Origin: Defluviitaleaceae bacterium
GTDB lineage: Bacteria > Bacillota > Clostridia > Lachnospirales > UBA5962
Assembly (NCBI GenBank): GCA_009779915.1
Contig: WRBA01000004.1
Location: 1-64,000 of the forward strand
DNA: 64,000 bases
Direction: 5' to 3'
The translations under genes and the position numbers were made by a program. Positions 37,112 through 46,634 of this stretch are shown here, piece after piece (position 1 is the stretch's first letter; each line of letters begins with the position of its first letter). The notes beneath the pieces are model-generated. The model worked only from the letters and a program-made list of their open reading frames with translations, had not been told where the DNA came from and did not search any database.

Positions 37112-38713
37112 ATGAAAAAGAAAAAGGCTTTAAGTTTAGTATTAGCAGGTATTTTATTAATAGCCGCTTTGGGAGCTTGCGGGGCTGCCCCTAACAATCC
37201 AAACGTCACACAAACAACTACTTCACAAGATACACAGCCTGCGCCTGCTGCAGACACTTCTGAAGCAACTCAGCAAGAAACCGGACTTGGCAGAGGTATT
37301 ATACTTGCCCTTAACGCCGAGACCCCTTCGGTTGCGCCTGCTCGCCATACGGCACTTATCGGTTCTTATAAAAATGATATGACCCATAACGGGCTTTTCC
37401 GCTTCCATTATAATACTATGGAGCCGGTTCCCGACCTTGTTACAGGCTGGACTGCTTTAAGCGATACTTTGTTTGAATTTACCCTGCGTGAAGATGTGTT
37501 TTTTCACAACGGTGATAAATTGACCGCCCATGATGTTGCGGCATCTCTTGCATACGTTAGGACCCACCCTGAAGCCCGCACTTTTCACGTCAGTATTGCA
37601 GACTGGGAAGTAATTGATGAATATACTGTCAGGATTGACACGGGAGTACCTGATGCACGGCTGTTTTTCGACTTATGTTCTCATGCGAATTTTATAATGC
37701 CTATAAGCTTGATCGAAGCGGGACATGACTTTACAGTGGAACCCATAGGCTCAGGTTCATTTGTATTTGATGAATGGATACATGGGGATTCCTTGACTTT
37801 CAGGGCTTTTGATAATTATTTTGATACTGAACGAAGGGCTAAGATTGAATATGTAACCTGGAGGGTCATCCCTGAAGGGGCTTCCAGAACTATAGCTTTA
37901 GAAGCGGGAGAAGTTGATTATATAATGGATGTATCCTTCCCTGACATACCAAGGCTGGAGGCAAATCCGGATATTACTGTTTTTATGCGCCCCGGCAACA
38001 CATTTCAGTACTTTATATTTAATAACGATCGTCCTATATTCCAAAATATCCATGTAAGGCACGCCATTGATATGGCACTTGATCGGGAGGCTATGCTTAC
38101 AGCCAGTTTAGACGGGTATGGGATACCTATTTGGCATGCTATGCCGCCGATGTTTGCAGGCGCGTCAGACGAGGGTATAAGAAGTTTTGACCCGGAAGGG
38201 GCAAGGGCTTTGCTTGCAAGCGAAGGGATTGACCCTGAGAGCCTTGCTTTTGATATGCTTGCTTTTAACGAGGAACAGCGCCGCCGCGCTGAGGTTGTAC
38301 AGTCTAACCTTTTGGATATTGGGATTCCTACTACTATTACTATGATAGATTTTGCTGCTTGGCTAACTTTTACTTTAGGCGATACTTTTGATACATCTTT
38401 CGCTAATTTTACGGTAAGCAATTTGCAAACTCTTATGAGAACTATAATGCATAGGGATAATATTAACGCTCAAAACCGAGCGCGTAAAGACCACCAAGAA
38501 CTGTCTGATTTAATTGACCGTGCCCTTGCTACAATTGATACAGGGGAGCGTATTGCTATTTTAGAAGAAGCTTCCAAAATAGCTAATGAATACGCCGGAT
38601 TTTTAGGCACTAATATGACTATGATGGTCAGGGCATTTAATGCGAATCTTGTTGCGCCTGAAATAGCTGCAAACGGCTCTATGTTTTTAAATATGGTTTA
38701 TTGGGCTAATTAA
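37112..38713 (+). CDS. SBP7: peptide-type ABC substrate-binding lipoprotein
   Basis: A 533-aa SBP_bac_5 protein with lipobox AALGAC (Cys23) and a Thr/Gln/Asn-rich linker. It has APARHTALIGSYKNDMTHNGLFR, NNDRPIFQNIHVRHAIDMAL and ANFTVSNLQTLMRTIMHRDNI. It lies 41 bp after SBP6 with only a weak ribosome binding site (GAAAGTGAG) and no promoter box, so it is probably co-transcribed with SBP6 and translated less efficiently. A terminator follows. Confidence 0.9.
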   Translation: MKKKKALSLVLAGILLIAALGACGAAPNNPNVTQTTTSQDTQPAPAADTSEATQQETGLGRGIILALNAETPSVAPARHTALIGSYKNDMTHNGLFRFHYNTMEPVPDLVTGWTALSDTLFEFTLREDVFFHNGDKLTAHDVAASLAYVRTHPEARTFHVSIADWEVIDEYTVRIDTGVPDARLFFDLCSHANFIMPISLIEAGHDFTVEPIGSGSFVFDEWIHGDSLTFRAFDNYFDTERRAKIEYVTWRVIPEGASRTIALEAGEVDYIMDVSFPDIPRLEANPDITVFMRPGNTFQYFIFNNDRPIFQNIHVRHAIDMALDREAMLTASLDGYGIPIWHAMPPMFAGASDEGIRSFDPEGARALLASEGIDPESLAFDMLAFNEEQRRRAEVVQSNLLDIGIPTTITMIDFAAWLTFTLGDTFDTSFANFTVSNLQTLMRTIMHRDNINAQNRARKDHQELSDLIDRALATIDTGERIAILEEASKIANEYAGFLGTNMTMMVRAFNANLVAPEIAANGSMFLNMVYWAN

Positions 38714-38718
38714 TTTTC

Positions 38719-38758
38719 ACACTCCTCCTATTCTCTTTTGAATAGAGGGGAGTGTTTT
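38719..38758 (+). terminator. Terminator after SBP7
   Basis: ACACTCC pairs with GGAGTGT; inner bases CTATTC/GAATAG extend the stem. Followed by TTTTAT. Confidence 0.8.
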
Positions 38759-38884
38759 ATATATAGTGGATTTACTTCAAGGCTGTATCAAAACTGGTTG
38801 GAGAAACGCTGCATTCATGCCGTATTGCTTGAAAAACCTGACAAATCAACAAACTTATAAATAAAAAGGGAGGTTGATTCATTT

Positions 38885-40489
38885 ATGGTCATGAAAAAGA
38901 AGAGGATTTTAGGTGTAGTGCTTGCAAGTGCTTTGCTTATCGGCACTTTTGCCGCTTGTACCCCCACACAGCAACCTGCTGCTGCACCGGATACCGGTGG
39001 CATTGCCGTTACCCCTCCGCCAACAGGCGGTACTGTGCCGCCGCCCCTACCGCCTCCTGAACAAGCTATAGAGCGCGGGCTCAACATAGCTATTCAGGCG
39101 GAAACCCCTACCCTTGCCCCTGCAAGGCATACGGCTCTTATTGGCGGCTTTAAAAACAATCTGACCCACAACGGTCTTTTTAGGGTTAATTATGAAGACC
39201 TTGAACCGGTTCCTGATCTTGTGGCAAGCTGGCGGTCTTTAAGTGACACATTGTTTGAGTTTACTCTCCATGAAGGCGTTATGTTCCATAACGGTGAAGA
39301 GTTGACGGCGGAGGATGTTGTTGCATCCATGCACTATGTAAGGACTTATCCTGAGGCCAGGGTATTCCATGGCTCTGTTGTTGACGCTGAGGTAGTTGAC
39401 CGCTACACCTTTATATTAGACACAGGAGAGCCTAATGCCCTGCTGTTTTTTGAGCTTTCTCATCAGGCTAACCTTATCATGCCAAAATCCTTAATAGATG
39501 GGGGCAACGATTTTAATGTAAACCCTGTAGGATCCGGTTCTTTTGAGTTTTATGACTGGAGTTTAGGCGATTCTCTGACTTTTACCCGATTTGATGATTA
39601 TTTTGACGCTGATAGATTCCCTCAAGTTGACTATATTCATTGGAGGATTATACCCGAAGGTGCTTCAAGGACTATAGCTTTGGAAACAGGGGAAGTTGAT
39701 TTTATAGTGGAAGTTGCATTCCCTGATATTCCAAGAATGCGCGAAAACCCTGAAATCACTGTTTTTGAGCGTCCGGGGCTGACTTTTATCTATTTACTTC
39801 TTAATAATTCCACTCCTATGTTTGAAAATATCCATGTAAGGCATGCAATTGATATGGCTATCGACAAGGAAGCTATTGTACTGGCTGCTGTTGATGGTTT
39901 TGGCGTTCCAGTTTCTGTAAGTGTGCCGCCTGTGTTTCCCGGCGTCTCTCATGATGGTACAAGGAGCTTCGACCCTGACGCTGCAAGAGCTTTACTTGCG
40001 GAACATAATATAGACCCTTCGACTCTTGATTTTGATATGCTGGTATATTCTGAGGAACATAGGCGCAGGGCTGAGGTCGTTCAGGCTAACCTTGCGGATC
40101 TTGGTATAAACACCACCATCACTATGATAGACTTCGCTACTTGGCTGACTGCGGCAGGTACTACTGACGCGGCTTTCGGTGCTTTTACTTCTGCCAACCT
40201 GCTTTCGTTTATGAGAAGTACAATGCATGTAGAGTCTATTCCGGCTCCAAACAGAAGCCGTATAACCAATCAGGTGCTTTCCGATTTAATAACCGAAGCA
40301 ATACAGACAGTTGACCCGGCTGCAAGGCTTGCCGTTACTCAGGAAGCTACAAGAGTTGCCAACGAACATTCAGGTTTTATACCGCTACATATGAATGTCC
40401 TTGTAAGGGCGTTTAATTCAAACCTTGTTGTTCCTGAAATTGCCGCAAGCGGTGCTATGAACTTAAATATGGCTTATTGGGTTGAATAA
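38885..40489 (+). CDS. SBP8: peptide-type ABC substrate-binding lipoprotein
   Basis: A 534-aa SBP_bac_5 protein with lipobox GTFAAC (Cys25 from this start). The linker is Pro/Gly-rich. It carries TLAPARHTALIGGFKNNLTHNGLFR, LLNNSTPMFENIHVRHAIDMAI (NNSTP replaces NNDRP) and AGTTDAAFGAFTSANLLSFMR, a short loop compared with other copies. GGGAGG lies 11 bases before ATG 38885; ATG 38891 is an alternative. The preceding 126 bp after the SBP7 terminator show no WalR-like box, so its promoter is unclear. SBP9 follows after 27 bp. Confidence 0.9.
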   Translation: MVMKKKRILGVVLASALLIGTFAACTPTQQPAAAPDTGGIAVTPPPTGGTVPPPLPPPEQAIERGLNIAIQAETPTLAPARHTALIGGFKNNLTHNGLFRVNYEDLEPVPDLVASWRSLSDTLFEFTLHEGVMFHNGEELTAEDVVASMHYVRTYPEARVFHGSVVDAEVVDRYTFILDTGEPNALLFFELSHQANLIMPKSLIDGGNDFNVNPVGSGSFEFYDWSLGDSLTFTRFDDYFDADRFPQVDYIHWRIIPEGASRTIALETGEVDFIVEVAFPDIPRMRENPEITVFERPGLTFIYLLLNNSTPMFENIHVRHAIDMAIDKEAIVLAAVDGFGVPVSVSVPPVFPGVSHDGTRSFDPDAARALLAEHNIDPSTLDFDMLVYSEEHRRRAEVVQANLADLGINTTITMIDFATWLTAAGTTDAAFGAFTSANLLSFMRSTMHVESIPAPNRSRITNQVLSDLITEAIQTVDPAARLAVTQEATRVANEHSGFIPLHMNVLVRAFNSNLVVPEIAASGAMNLNMAYWVE

Positions 40490-40516
40490 AAACAATTTTA
40501 GAGAGGTGATTTCTTT

Positions 40517-42115
40517 ATGAAGAAAAAAACTTTAGCTTTAATCCTGGCAAGTGCTTTTATAATCGGTGCTTGTACACCTACCGCTGCGCCACCGGCAACT
40601 CCTGCGCCTGACACTGGAACAGCGGCACCTGCAGCACCTGCACAGCCGGCAGAGATGCCCCCTGAACCGCCGCCGCAAGATGCGCCACTTGGAAGAGGCA
40701 TAACAGTAGCAATAGCTATTGAAACACCTTCCGTTGTACCGGCAAGGCATACGTCTTTGGTAGCCGGATTTAAAAATGCCCTGACCCATAACGGACTTTT
40801 TAGGGCGCATTATACGGATCTTTCACCTGTGCCTGAACTCATATCCGGCTGGAGGGCTATCAGCGACTCAGTGTTTGAGTTTGATCTTATTCAAGGTGTC
40901 CTTTTTCACAATGGAGAAGAATTGACAGCTTATGATGTGGTTGCATCAATGGAATATGTACGCAATTACCCTTATGCAAGGGCAAATCATTTAAGTATTG
41001 TAGGCTGGGAAGTAGTTGACCGCCACACTTTTAGACTTGACACAGGTGAGCCAAATGCCATGATGTTTTTCGACCTGACAAGCCACGCAAACAACATATT
41101 GCCTGCATCCTTAATAGCATCAGGTCATGATTTTACAGTTGACCCTGTTGGCACAGGCCCCTTTGTTTTTGAAGAGTGGCGTTCCGGCGATTCACTTAGA
41201 TTTACTGCATTTGAAGACTATTTTGATGAGAACCGTGCCGCAAGAGTCGAGTATGTGGAATGGCGTATAATTCCTGAAGGCTCTTCGAGAACCATATCAC
41301 TTGAAACCGGTGAAGTTGACTATATAGTTGATGTTGCCTTGCCGGATGTGCCTCGCTTAGAAGCCGATCCAAACATCACTGTTTTTCAGCGTCCCGGCAA
41401 TATGATGCAATTTTTCTCATTTAATAACGACCGCCCTCAGTTCCAGAATGTTTATGTGAGACGTGCTATTGATATGGCATTCGATCGAGAAGCAATGGTA
41501 ATAGCCAGCTTAGATGGGTTTGGTGAGCCGGTTTACTCAACTATGCCGCCAATGTTTGCAGGCTCTTCTCAAGAAGGAACAAGAAGTTTTGATCCTGAAG
41601 GCGCAAGAGCATTGCTTGCGGAACAGGGCATAGCCCCGGGGGATCTTTCCTTTGATATGCTTGTCTTTGCCGAAGACCAAAGACGCAGAGCTGAAGTTGC
41701 TCAGGCTAATCTTGCCGATATTGGAATTGAAGCAACAATTACCATGATGGATCAAGCAACTTGGCTTACCCTTACAACCGGCGATAATTTTGAAACCACT
41801 TTCGCTAACCAAACTCAGCCTAATTTGCTTGCACTTATGAGAGCGATTATGCACAGGGATAGTATCAACGGTCCAAATAGGGCTCGCTGGAATAACGATG
41901 AGCTTTCAGATTTAATCGACCAAGCACTTGCTACAATTGATGAAAGCGCAAGAAATGCCATACTCCAAGAAGCTTCAAGAGTAGCAAATGAAGATGTTGG
42001 CTTCATAGGCACCAATACAAATGTTGTAGTACGTGCCTTTAACGCAAACCTTATTTCTCCTGAAATAGCCCCAAGCGGTGCTATGTTCTTGAATTTGGTT
42101 TATTGGGTTGATTAA
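40517..42115 (+). CDS. SBP9: peptide-type ABC substrate-binding lipoprotein
   Basis: A 532-aa SBP_bac_5 protein with the shortest signal peptide of the array (lipobox IIGAC, Cys19). The mature part has PSVVPARHTSLVAGFKNALTHNGLFR, FFSFNNDRPQFQNVYVRRAIDMAF and TTGDNFETTFANQTQPNLLALMR. It groups with SBP6, 7 and 10. It is 27 bp from SBP8 with a GAGAGGTGATTTC ribosome binding site and no promoter of its own, so SBP8-9-10 probably form one transcript. Confidence 0.91.
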   Translation: MKKKTLALILASAFIIGACTPTAAPPATPAPDTGTAAPAAPAQPAEMPPEPPPQDAPLGRGITVAIAIETPSVVPARHTSLVAGFKNALTHNGLFRAHYTDLSPVPELISGWRAISDSVFEFDLIQGVLFHNGEELTAYDVVASMEYVRNYPYARANHLSIVGWEVVDRHTFRLDTGEPNAMMFFDLTSHANNILPASLIASGHDFTVDPVGTGPFVFEEWRSGDSLRFTAFEDYFDENRAARVEYVEWRIIPEGSSRTISLETGEVDYIVDVALPDVPRLEADPNITVFQRPGNMMQFFSFNNDRPQFQNVYVRRAIDMAFDREAMVIASLDGFGEPVYSTMPPMFAGSSQEGTRSFDPEGARALLAEQGIAPGDLSFDMLVFAEDQRRRAEVAQANLADIGIEATITMMDQATWLTLTTGDNFETTFANQTQPNLLALMRAIMHRDSINGPNRARWNNDELSDLIDQALATIDESARNAILQEASRVANEDVGFIGTNTNVVVRAFNANLISPEIAPSGAMFLNLVYWVD

Positions 42116-42187
42116 CTTACTTTAGTCGTTTCAGTCCATTTTGAATTCAATTCACTATATATGTTCATTTGAGAGGTGACTTCAAGA

Positions 42188-43801
42188 ATGAAAAAGAAAA
42201 GAATTTTAGGCTTAATTTTAACAGGGACATTGCTAATTGGTATTCTTGGTGCTTGTACCACTGCCCAGCCGCCTGCTGCGGCTACTGATGGCAGTGCCGC
42301 AACTACTCCTGCTGCGCCAACACCAACTCACGGTACTACTGAGTCTACTCCTATACCTCCACCGGGGCAAGCTATAGGCAGAGGGGTTACAATGGCACTT
42401 GCATCTGAAACACCTTCAGTTGCACCTACAAGGCATACCACTCTTATCGGTCAGTTTAAGAATATGCTTACACATAACGGCATTATCAGGCTTTGCTATG
42501 ACACTCATGTACCTTTGCCTGATTTAGTTACCGGATGGAGAGCTATTACTGATACGGAATGGGAATTTACTCTACATGAGGGGATTTTATTCCATAATGG
42601 CGAGGAAATGACCGCTGACGATATTGTTGCTTCCATACACTATGTTAGAACTCATCCTGAAAACAGAGCGATACATAGAAGTGTTGTAGGAGCTCGCGCT
42701 GTTGACAGGTATACTTTTATATTGGACACAGGTGAGCCTAATGCTCAAGTCCTTTTTGATTTAACTCATCATTCAAATTTTATAATGCCAAAATCTTTGA
42801 TAGATGCAGGTCATGATTTTACGGTGGATCCAATCGGTTCAGGCCCATTTGTCTTTGATGAGTGGAGGCTTGGGGACTCTTTAACTTTCAAAATTTTTGA
42901 GGATTATTTTGATACTGAAAGATTTCCAAGAATCGAATATGTAACTTGGAGAATCATACCGGAAGGTGCTTCAAGAACGATAGCCCTTGAAACCGGAGAG
43001 GTTGATTTTGTTGTAGATGTTGCTTTCCCTGACATCCCGCGTATGGAGGCAAACCCTGAAATTACTGTTGTTCAGCGTCCCGGTTTAATGTATAGCTATC
43101 TTATACTTAATAATGACCGACCTCAATTTGAAAATATTCATGTGAGGCACGCTATTGATATGGCTCTCGATAGAGATGCAATGCTTATGGCCAGCTTAGA
43201 TGGGTTTGGCGTTCCTACAAGGGCGACTATGCCTATGATGCTTCCCGGCGCAACAATGGAAAACACAAGAGAGTTTGACCCGGAAGGTGCAAGAGCGTTA
43301 CTTGCTGAACATAATATAGACCCTGCCACTCTTGGCTTTGAAATACTTACTTTTAATGAAGAGCAGCGGCGCAGAGGTGAAGTTGTTCAATCTAACCTTG
43401 CCGATATTGGGATTGCAACCACTATATCCATGATAGATTTTGCGGCTTGGCTGCCTTTAACAATGGGTGACAACTTTGAAGCTTCTTTTGCTAACTTAAC
43501 TCCAAGCAGTATGCTTTCATTTATGAGGGATATGATGCATATAGATTTTATCGATTCACAAAACAGAAGCCGTATGCGCCATCAAGAGCTCTCCGATTTA
43601 ATTACCGAAGCTTTTGCCACTATTGATGAGGACGCAAGAGTTGCAATTTTAGAAGAAGCCGCAAAACTTTCTAATGAGCATGCCGGGTATATTGGTACCA
43701 ATACTAATATAATAGTTAGAGCTTTCAATTCAAACCTTGTAGTTCCTGAAATCGGGCTAAATGCTTACAACAACATAAATATGTTCTATTGGCTTGATTA
43801 G
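42188..43801 (+). CDS. SBP10: peptide-type ABC substrate-binding lipoprotein
   Basis: A 537-aa SBP_bac_5 protein with lipobox GILGAC (Cys23). It has PSVAPTRHTTLIGQFKNMLTHNGIIR (IIR instead of LFR), ILNNDRPQFENIHVRHAIDMAL and FANLTPSSMLSFMR, and an atypical end, YNNINMFYWLD. ATG 42188 follows GAGAGGTGACTTCAAGA; GTG 42176 lies inside that site. It is 72 bp after SBP9 without a visible promoter box or terminator between. Confidence 0.91.
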   Translation: MKKKRILGLILTGTLLIGILGACTTAQPPAAATDGSAATTPAAPTPTHGTTESTPIPPPGQAIGRGVTMALASETPSVAPTRHTTLIGQFKNMLTHNGIIRLCYDTHVPLPDLVTGWRAITDTEWEFTLHEGILFHNGEEMTADDIVASIHYVRTHPENRAIHRSVVGARAVDRYTFILDTGEPNAQVLFDLTHHSNFIMPKSLIDAGHDFTVDPIGSGPFVFDEWRLGDSLTFKIFEDYFDTERFPRIEYVTWRIIPEGASRTIALETGEVDFVVDVAFPDIPRMEANPEITVVQRPGLMYSYLILNNDRPQFENIHVRHAIDMALDRDAMLMASLDGFGVPTRATMPMMLPGATMENTREFDPEGARALLAEHNIDPATLGFEILTFNEEQRRRGEVVQSNLADIGIATTISMIDFAAWLPLTMGDNFEASFANLTPSSMLSFMRDMMHIDFIDSQNRSRMRHQELSDLITEAFATIDEDARVAILEEAAKLSNEHAGYIGTNTNIIVRAFNSNLVVPEIGLNAYNNINMFYWLD

Positions 43802-43843
43802 ATTTATGCGTTTTGTATATTTTCATTAATGAAGCGGTGAGTT

Positions 43844-43905
43844 TTTAGTCGATTTTTACAAACAATGTTTTATGTAAAGATTTTGTAACAAGTATTCATT
43901 ATAAT
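43844..43905 (+). promoter_or_regulatory. SBP11 promoter with WalR-like box
   Basis: TTTAGTCGATTTTTACAAAC (43844-43863), TGTAAA-GATTT-TGTAAC (43873-43889), TATAAT (43900-43905). Same spacing as SBP5, SBP6 and SBP12. Confidence 0.68.
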
Positions 43906-43965
43906 TACAATTGAGTAAACACATTAATTTCAAGAAGTGATCCACTATTAAGGAGTGATTATTAA

Positions 43966-45576
43966 ATGAGAAAGAAAAGAATTTTAGGTTTGGTATTGGC
44001 AAGCACTTTCTTATTTGGCGTTCTTGCCGCTTGTACACCTGCTGCCCCTACAGGGCAACAACAGCCTGAAACACCACCTGCAGGTCAGCAAACAGTACCT
44101 CCCCCTGGTACGGATACTACCTCACAACCATCTTTAGAAGCAGGTTTCCAAAGAGGTATCGTAGTTCTCGGTGCAACAGAGACCCATTCTGTAACCCCTG
44201 CACACCACGGTCAATTAGTCGGTCACTGGGTGAATGTTATGACTCATAACGGTCTCTTTAGGGTAGCTGAATATGCTCTTGAGCCTGTTCCTGATTTAGT
44301 TGAAAGCTGGACGGCTATTACAGACTCATTGTTTGAAATGAGACTTCATGAAGGGGTTATGTTCCACAACGGGGATATATTAACCGCTCATGACGTTGCA
44401 CTTTCTTTAGAGTATGTAAGAAGATACCCTTATCAAAGAGGTAATCAATCAGCTGTTGAAAGTTGGGAAGTTGTTGACGATCTTACTATTTTGATTGACA
44501 CGGGCGTTGCCAATGTTACATTCTTTAACCAACTGGCACACCAAGGCAACTTTATATTCCCAGGTGCTTTGATTGAATCCGGGCACGATTTCTCTATTGA
44601 CCCTGTAGGTACAGGTCCTTTTATGTTCAGCGAGTGGAGAGCCGGTGATTTTGTACATTTTGAGGCTTTTGAAAATTATTTTGACCAAGACCGTTTCCCA
44701 AGAGTTGGATATGTAACTTGGAGATTTGTCCCTGAAGGCTCTTCAAGAACAATCGCATTAGAAGCCGGCGAAGCTGACTATGTAATAGACGTAGCTCTTC
44801 CTGATGTTGAAAGGCTTAGGAGTAATCCTGGAATAACCGTTATGGAACGTCCCGGTGCTACCTATTCCTACCTTGTACTTAACCCAACCCGCGCCCCATT
44901 TGATAATATTCATGTGAGGCATGCAGTTGATATGGCTATGGACAGAGATGCAATGTTAATCGTAAGTTTAGACGGATTTGGTGTTCCTCTTTCCGCCGCT
45001 GTGCCTACATTTTTCCCAGGCGCGTCAACTGAAGGCACAAGAGCTCACGATCCTGAAGGCGCGATAGCATTACTTGCCGAGCATGGTCTTGACCCTGCAA
45101 CACTTGGCTTTGAAATGATAGCCACTGATGAAGTAACAAGACGCAGGGCTGAAGTTGTGCAAGCTAATGTTGCTGAAATCGGTATTCCTGCTACTATCAC
45201 AATGATGGATGCTGCCGCTATGGGCAGTCAAACATTGGATGAGTCGGCTTGGCAGTCTGCATTTAGAGGTCAAACTGCAACTAACTTACCAATTTTTACA
45301 CGCTCTATGTTCCACTCTGCAAGCCTTGAAACAGGAAACCGCGGTCGTCATAATATGCAAGAGCTTGATGATTTAATCGACCAAGCTTTCGTAACATTTG
45401 ATGAAGCGGCGAGAATGGCTATACTCAATGAAATTTCAAGAATTGCTAATGAACACGCAACCCAATTAGGTACTAATATGAATATAGCTATGAGAGCTTT
45501 CAACGCAGACCTTAGAGTTCCTGAACTTGCTGCAAATGGCTTTATGTATAAGAATATGATTTATTGGGCTGAATAA
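43966..45576 (+). CDS. SBP11: peptide-type ABC substrate-binding lipoprotein, divergent
   Basis: A 536-aa SBP_bac_5 protein with lipobox GVLAAC (Cys23) and a Gln/Pro-rich linker. It is one of the most divergent copies: ETHSVTPAHHGQLVGHWVNVMTHNGLFR instead of PSVAPARHT, LNPTRAPFDNIHVRHAVDMAM instead of NNDRPQF, and MMDAAAMGSQTLDESAWQ in the C-terminal lobe. The ligand-facing segments differ most, which suggests a different ligand. It has its own promoter and terminator and is the last SBP before the inserted NAD-salvage block. Confidence 0.91.
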   Translation: MRKKRILGLVLASTFLFGVLAACTPAAPTGQQQPETPPAGQQTVPPPGTDTTSQPSLEAGFQRGIVVLGATETHSVTPAHHGQLVGHWVNVMTHNGLFRVAEYALEPVPDLVESWTAITDSLFEMRLHEGVMFHNGDILTAHDVALSLEYVRRYPYQRGNQSAVESWEVVDDLTILIDTGVANVTFFNQLAHQGNFIFPGALIESGHDFSIDPVGTGPFMFSEWRAGDFVHFEAFENYFDQDRFPRVGYVTWRFVPEGSSRTIALEAGEADYVIDVALPDVERLRSNPGITVMERPGATYSYLVLNPTRAPFDNIHVRHAVDMAMDRDAMLIVSLDGFGVPLSAAVPTFFPGASTEGTRAHDPEGAIALLAEHGLDPATLGFEMIATDEVTRRRAEVVQANVAEIGIPATITMMDAAAMGSQTLDESAWQSAFRGQTATNLPIFTRSMFHSASLETGNRGRHNMQELDDLIDQAFVTFDEAARMAILNEISRIANEHATQLGTNMNIAMRAFNADLRVPELAANGFMYKNMIYWAE

Positions 45577-45585
45577 TATTTTCGT

Positions 45586-45625
45586 AAAAATACTCCTCTC
45601 GCAAAACAGCGAGAGGAGTATTTTT
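45586..45625 (+). terminator. Strong terminator after SBP11
   Basis: A perfect 17-bp stem (AAAAATACTCCTCTCGC with its complement) around AAAACA. T-runs on both strands make it usable from either direction; the nicotinamidase gene ends nearby on the minus strand. Confidence 0.92.
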
Positions 45626-45688
45626 ATAGTATAATCAATGTACATAAGAAAACCCAGGCAGTTTTTCGACAGATGAGGAGAAACTTTG

Positions 45689-46237
45689 CTAGATTTCATC
45701 AATATGGCACATTTTCATTATGTTAAGAGCCTCTTTATGGCTTTGTGGAGTAACACCTGCACAGCATTCAGCATTTACGCTGATTTTAATATCAGGTATT
45801 GTATTTTTTATCATAATGGCATTGGAAATTACACATATATCAGTGCAAAGTCCCAAAATCTCAATTTCTGATATTTTACAAACACGAGACTTTAGAAAGT
45901 CCACCAAATCTACACTGCCAAAGATCGGTTTTATAAAAGTGTTTTGAGGCAGTTCGGACATTCTGATTGTGTCATTGTTCTTTTGCCAAGCATTTTCTAT
46001 ACTTGCATTAATTTGCCAACCTTCTGTGTTTTCAATACAATGAACAACCGGCAGTTTTTTACCCTCAAGAGTGTCGAGATAATCGGTTTGATGAGTATCT
46101 TTTGTAAAGAGTATTAGCTCCCCCCGGGAGCTTTCAATACGCCTAACCACTGTATCAACAATGCTGAGTGCTTCCGCTGTACCCAAGGAGCCGTCAATAA
46201 AATCATTTTGCATATCTACAACAATAAGTACTTTCAT
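45689..46237 (-). CDS. Nicotinamidase-like cysteine hydrolase
   Basis: A 182-aa isochorismatase-fold hydrolase. The catalytic Asp is in LIVVDMQNDFIDGSLG, metal-binding D-x-H in FTKDTHQTD, and the nucleophile in GLCTDICVISNAI. VVHCIENTEGWQI matches the nicotinamidase HCxxxTxG segment. It would turn nicotinamide into nicotinate for NAD salvage. The nearby NiaR-type repressor and AmiS/UreI-type channel support this over an isochorismatase role. GGAGGTGTAGT precedes the ATG. About 400 bp of repeat-rich DNA separates it from the channel gene, so it is not clearly in the same transcript. Confidence 0.82.
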   Translation of the reverse strand: MKVLIVVDMQNDFIDGSLGTAEALSIVDTVVRRIESSRGELILFTKDTHQTDYLDTLEGKKLPVVHCIENTEGWQINASIENAWQKNNDTIRMSELPQNTFIKPIFGSVDLVDFLKSRVCKISEIEILGLCTDICVISNAIMIKNTIPDIKISVNAECCAGVTPQSHKEALNIMKMCHIDEI

Positions 46238-46330
46238 ACTACACCTCCAAATCTAAAGTCAATGGTGCATAACCTGTTTCAGTTAATTTTTCTATCGCTT
46301 TTTGCTTCAACTATGACCCGCAATAGCGGA

Positions 46331-46365
46331 CGAGCCGCAAGGCTCGGTTCCGGCTTTAGCCGGAA
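46331..46365. repeat. Two adjacent short palindromes
   Basis: CGAGCC-GCAA-GGCTCG (46331-46346) and TTCCGGC-TTTA-GCCGGAA (46348-46365). The second has the same CTTTA-type loop as palindromes elsewhere in the window. The open frame running through 46208-46600 is an accident of this repeat region. Confidence 0.6.
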
Positions 46366-46418
46366 GTCTTCCTTTTGCGAAACCCACACAAAAATCATTA
46401 CCGCAAAACACTCGCTTG

Positions 46419-46581
46419 TAGTCAACGCAGATGAAAATCATCAAAATAAAGTGCCGTATTTTTCCCTCAAGGCAAGGAAGCGGCGACGACGCATATGCAA
46501 AGCTTATCTGCTAGGAGCCGCTGACGATGCATTGTGGGTAAAAGACAAACTTTATTTGATTATTTTCATCTGTGTTGACTA
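46419..46581. mobile_element. MITE-like inverted-repeat element
   Basis: Arms at 46419-46450 (starts TAGTCAACGCAGATGAAAAT) and 46551-46581 are reverse complements with a few mismatches. Outer bases TATAG-CA and ATGAAAA match the 17732-17898 element, and both interiors start AAAG[CT]G..TTTTTC.C.CAA..CAAGGA. No transposase is present. It fills most of the gap 46238-46634, which has no gene. Confidence 0.55.
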
Positions 46582-46634
46582 TAGGCTCGTACCACTCTGA
46601 AAAATTACTTCAACACATGCTTATGCACTGTTGC

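Noticed and set aside
46208-46600. 130-codon plus-strand frame
   Set aside because: It overlaps the nicotinamidase start, two palindromes and a MITE-like element; composition and lack of a ribosome binding site argue against a gene.
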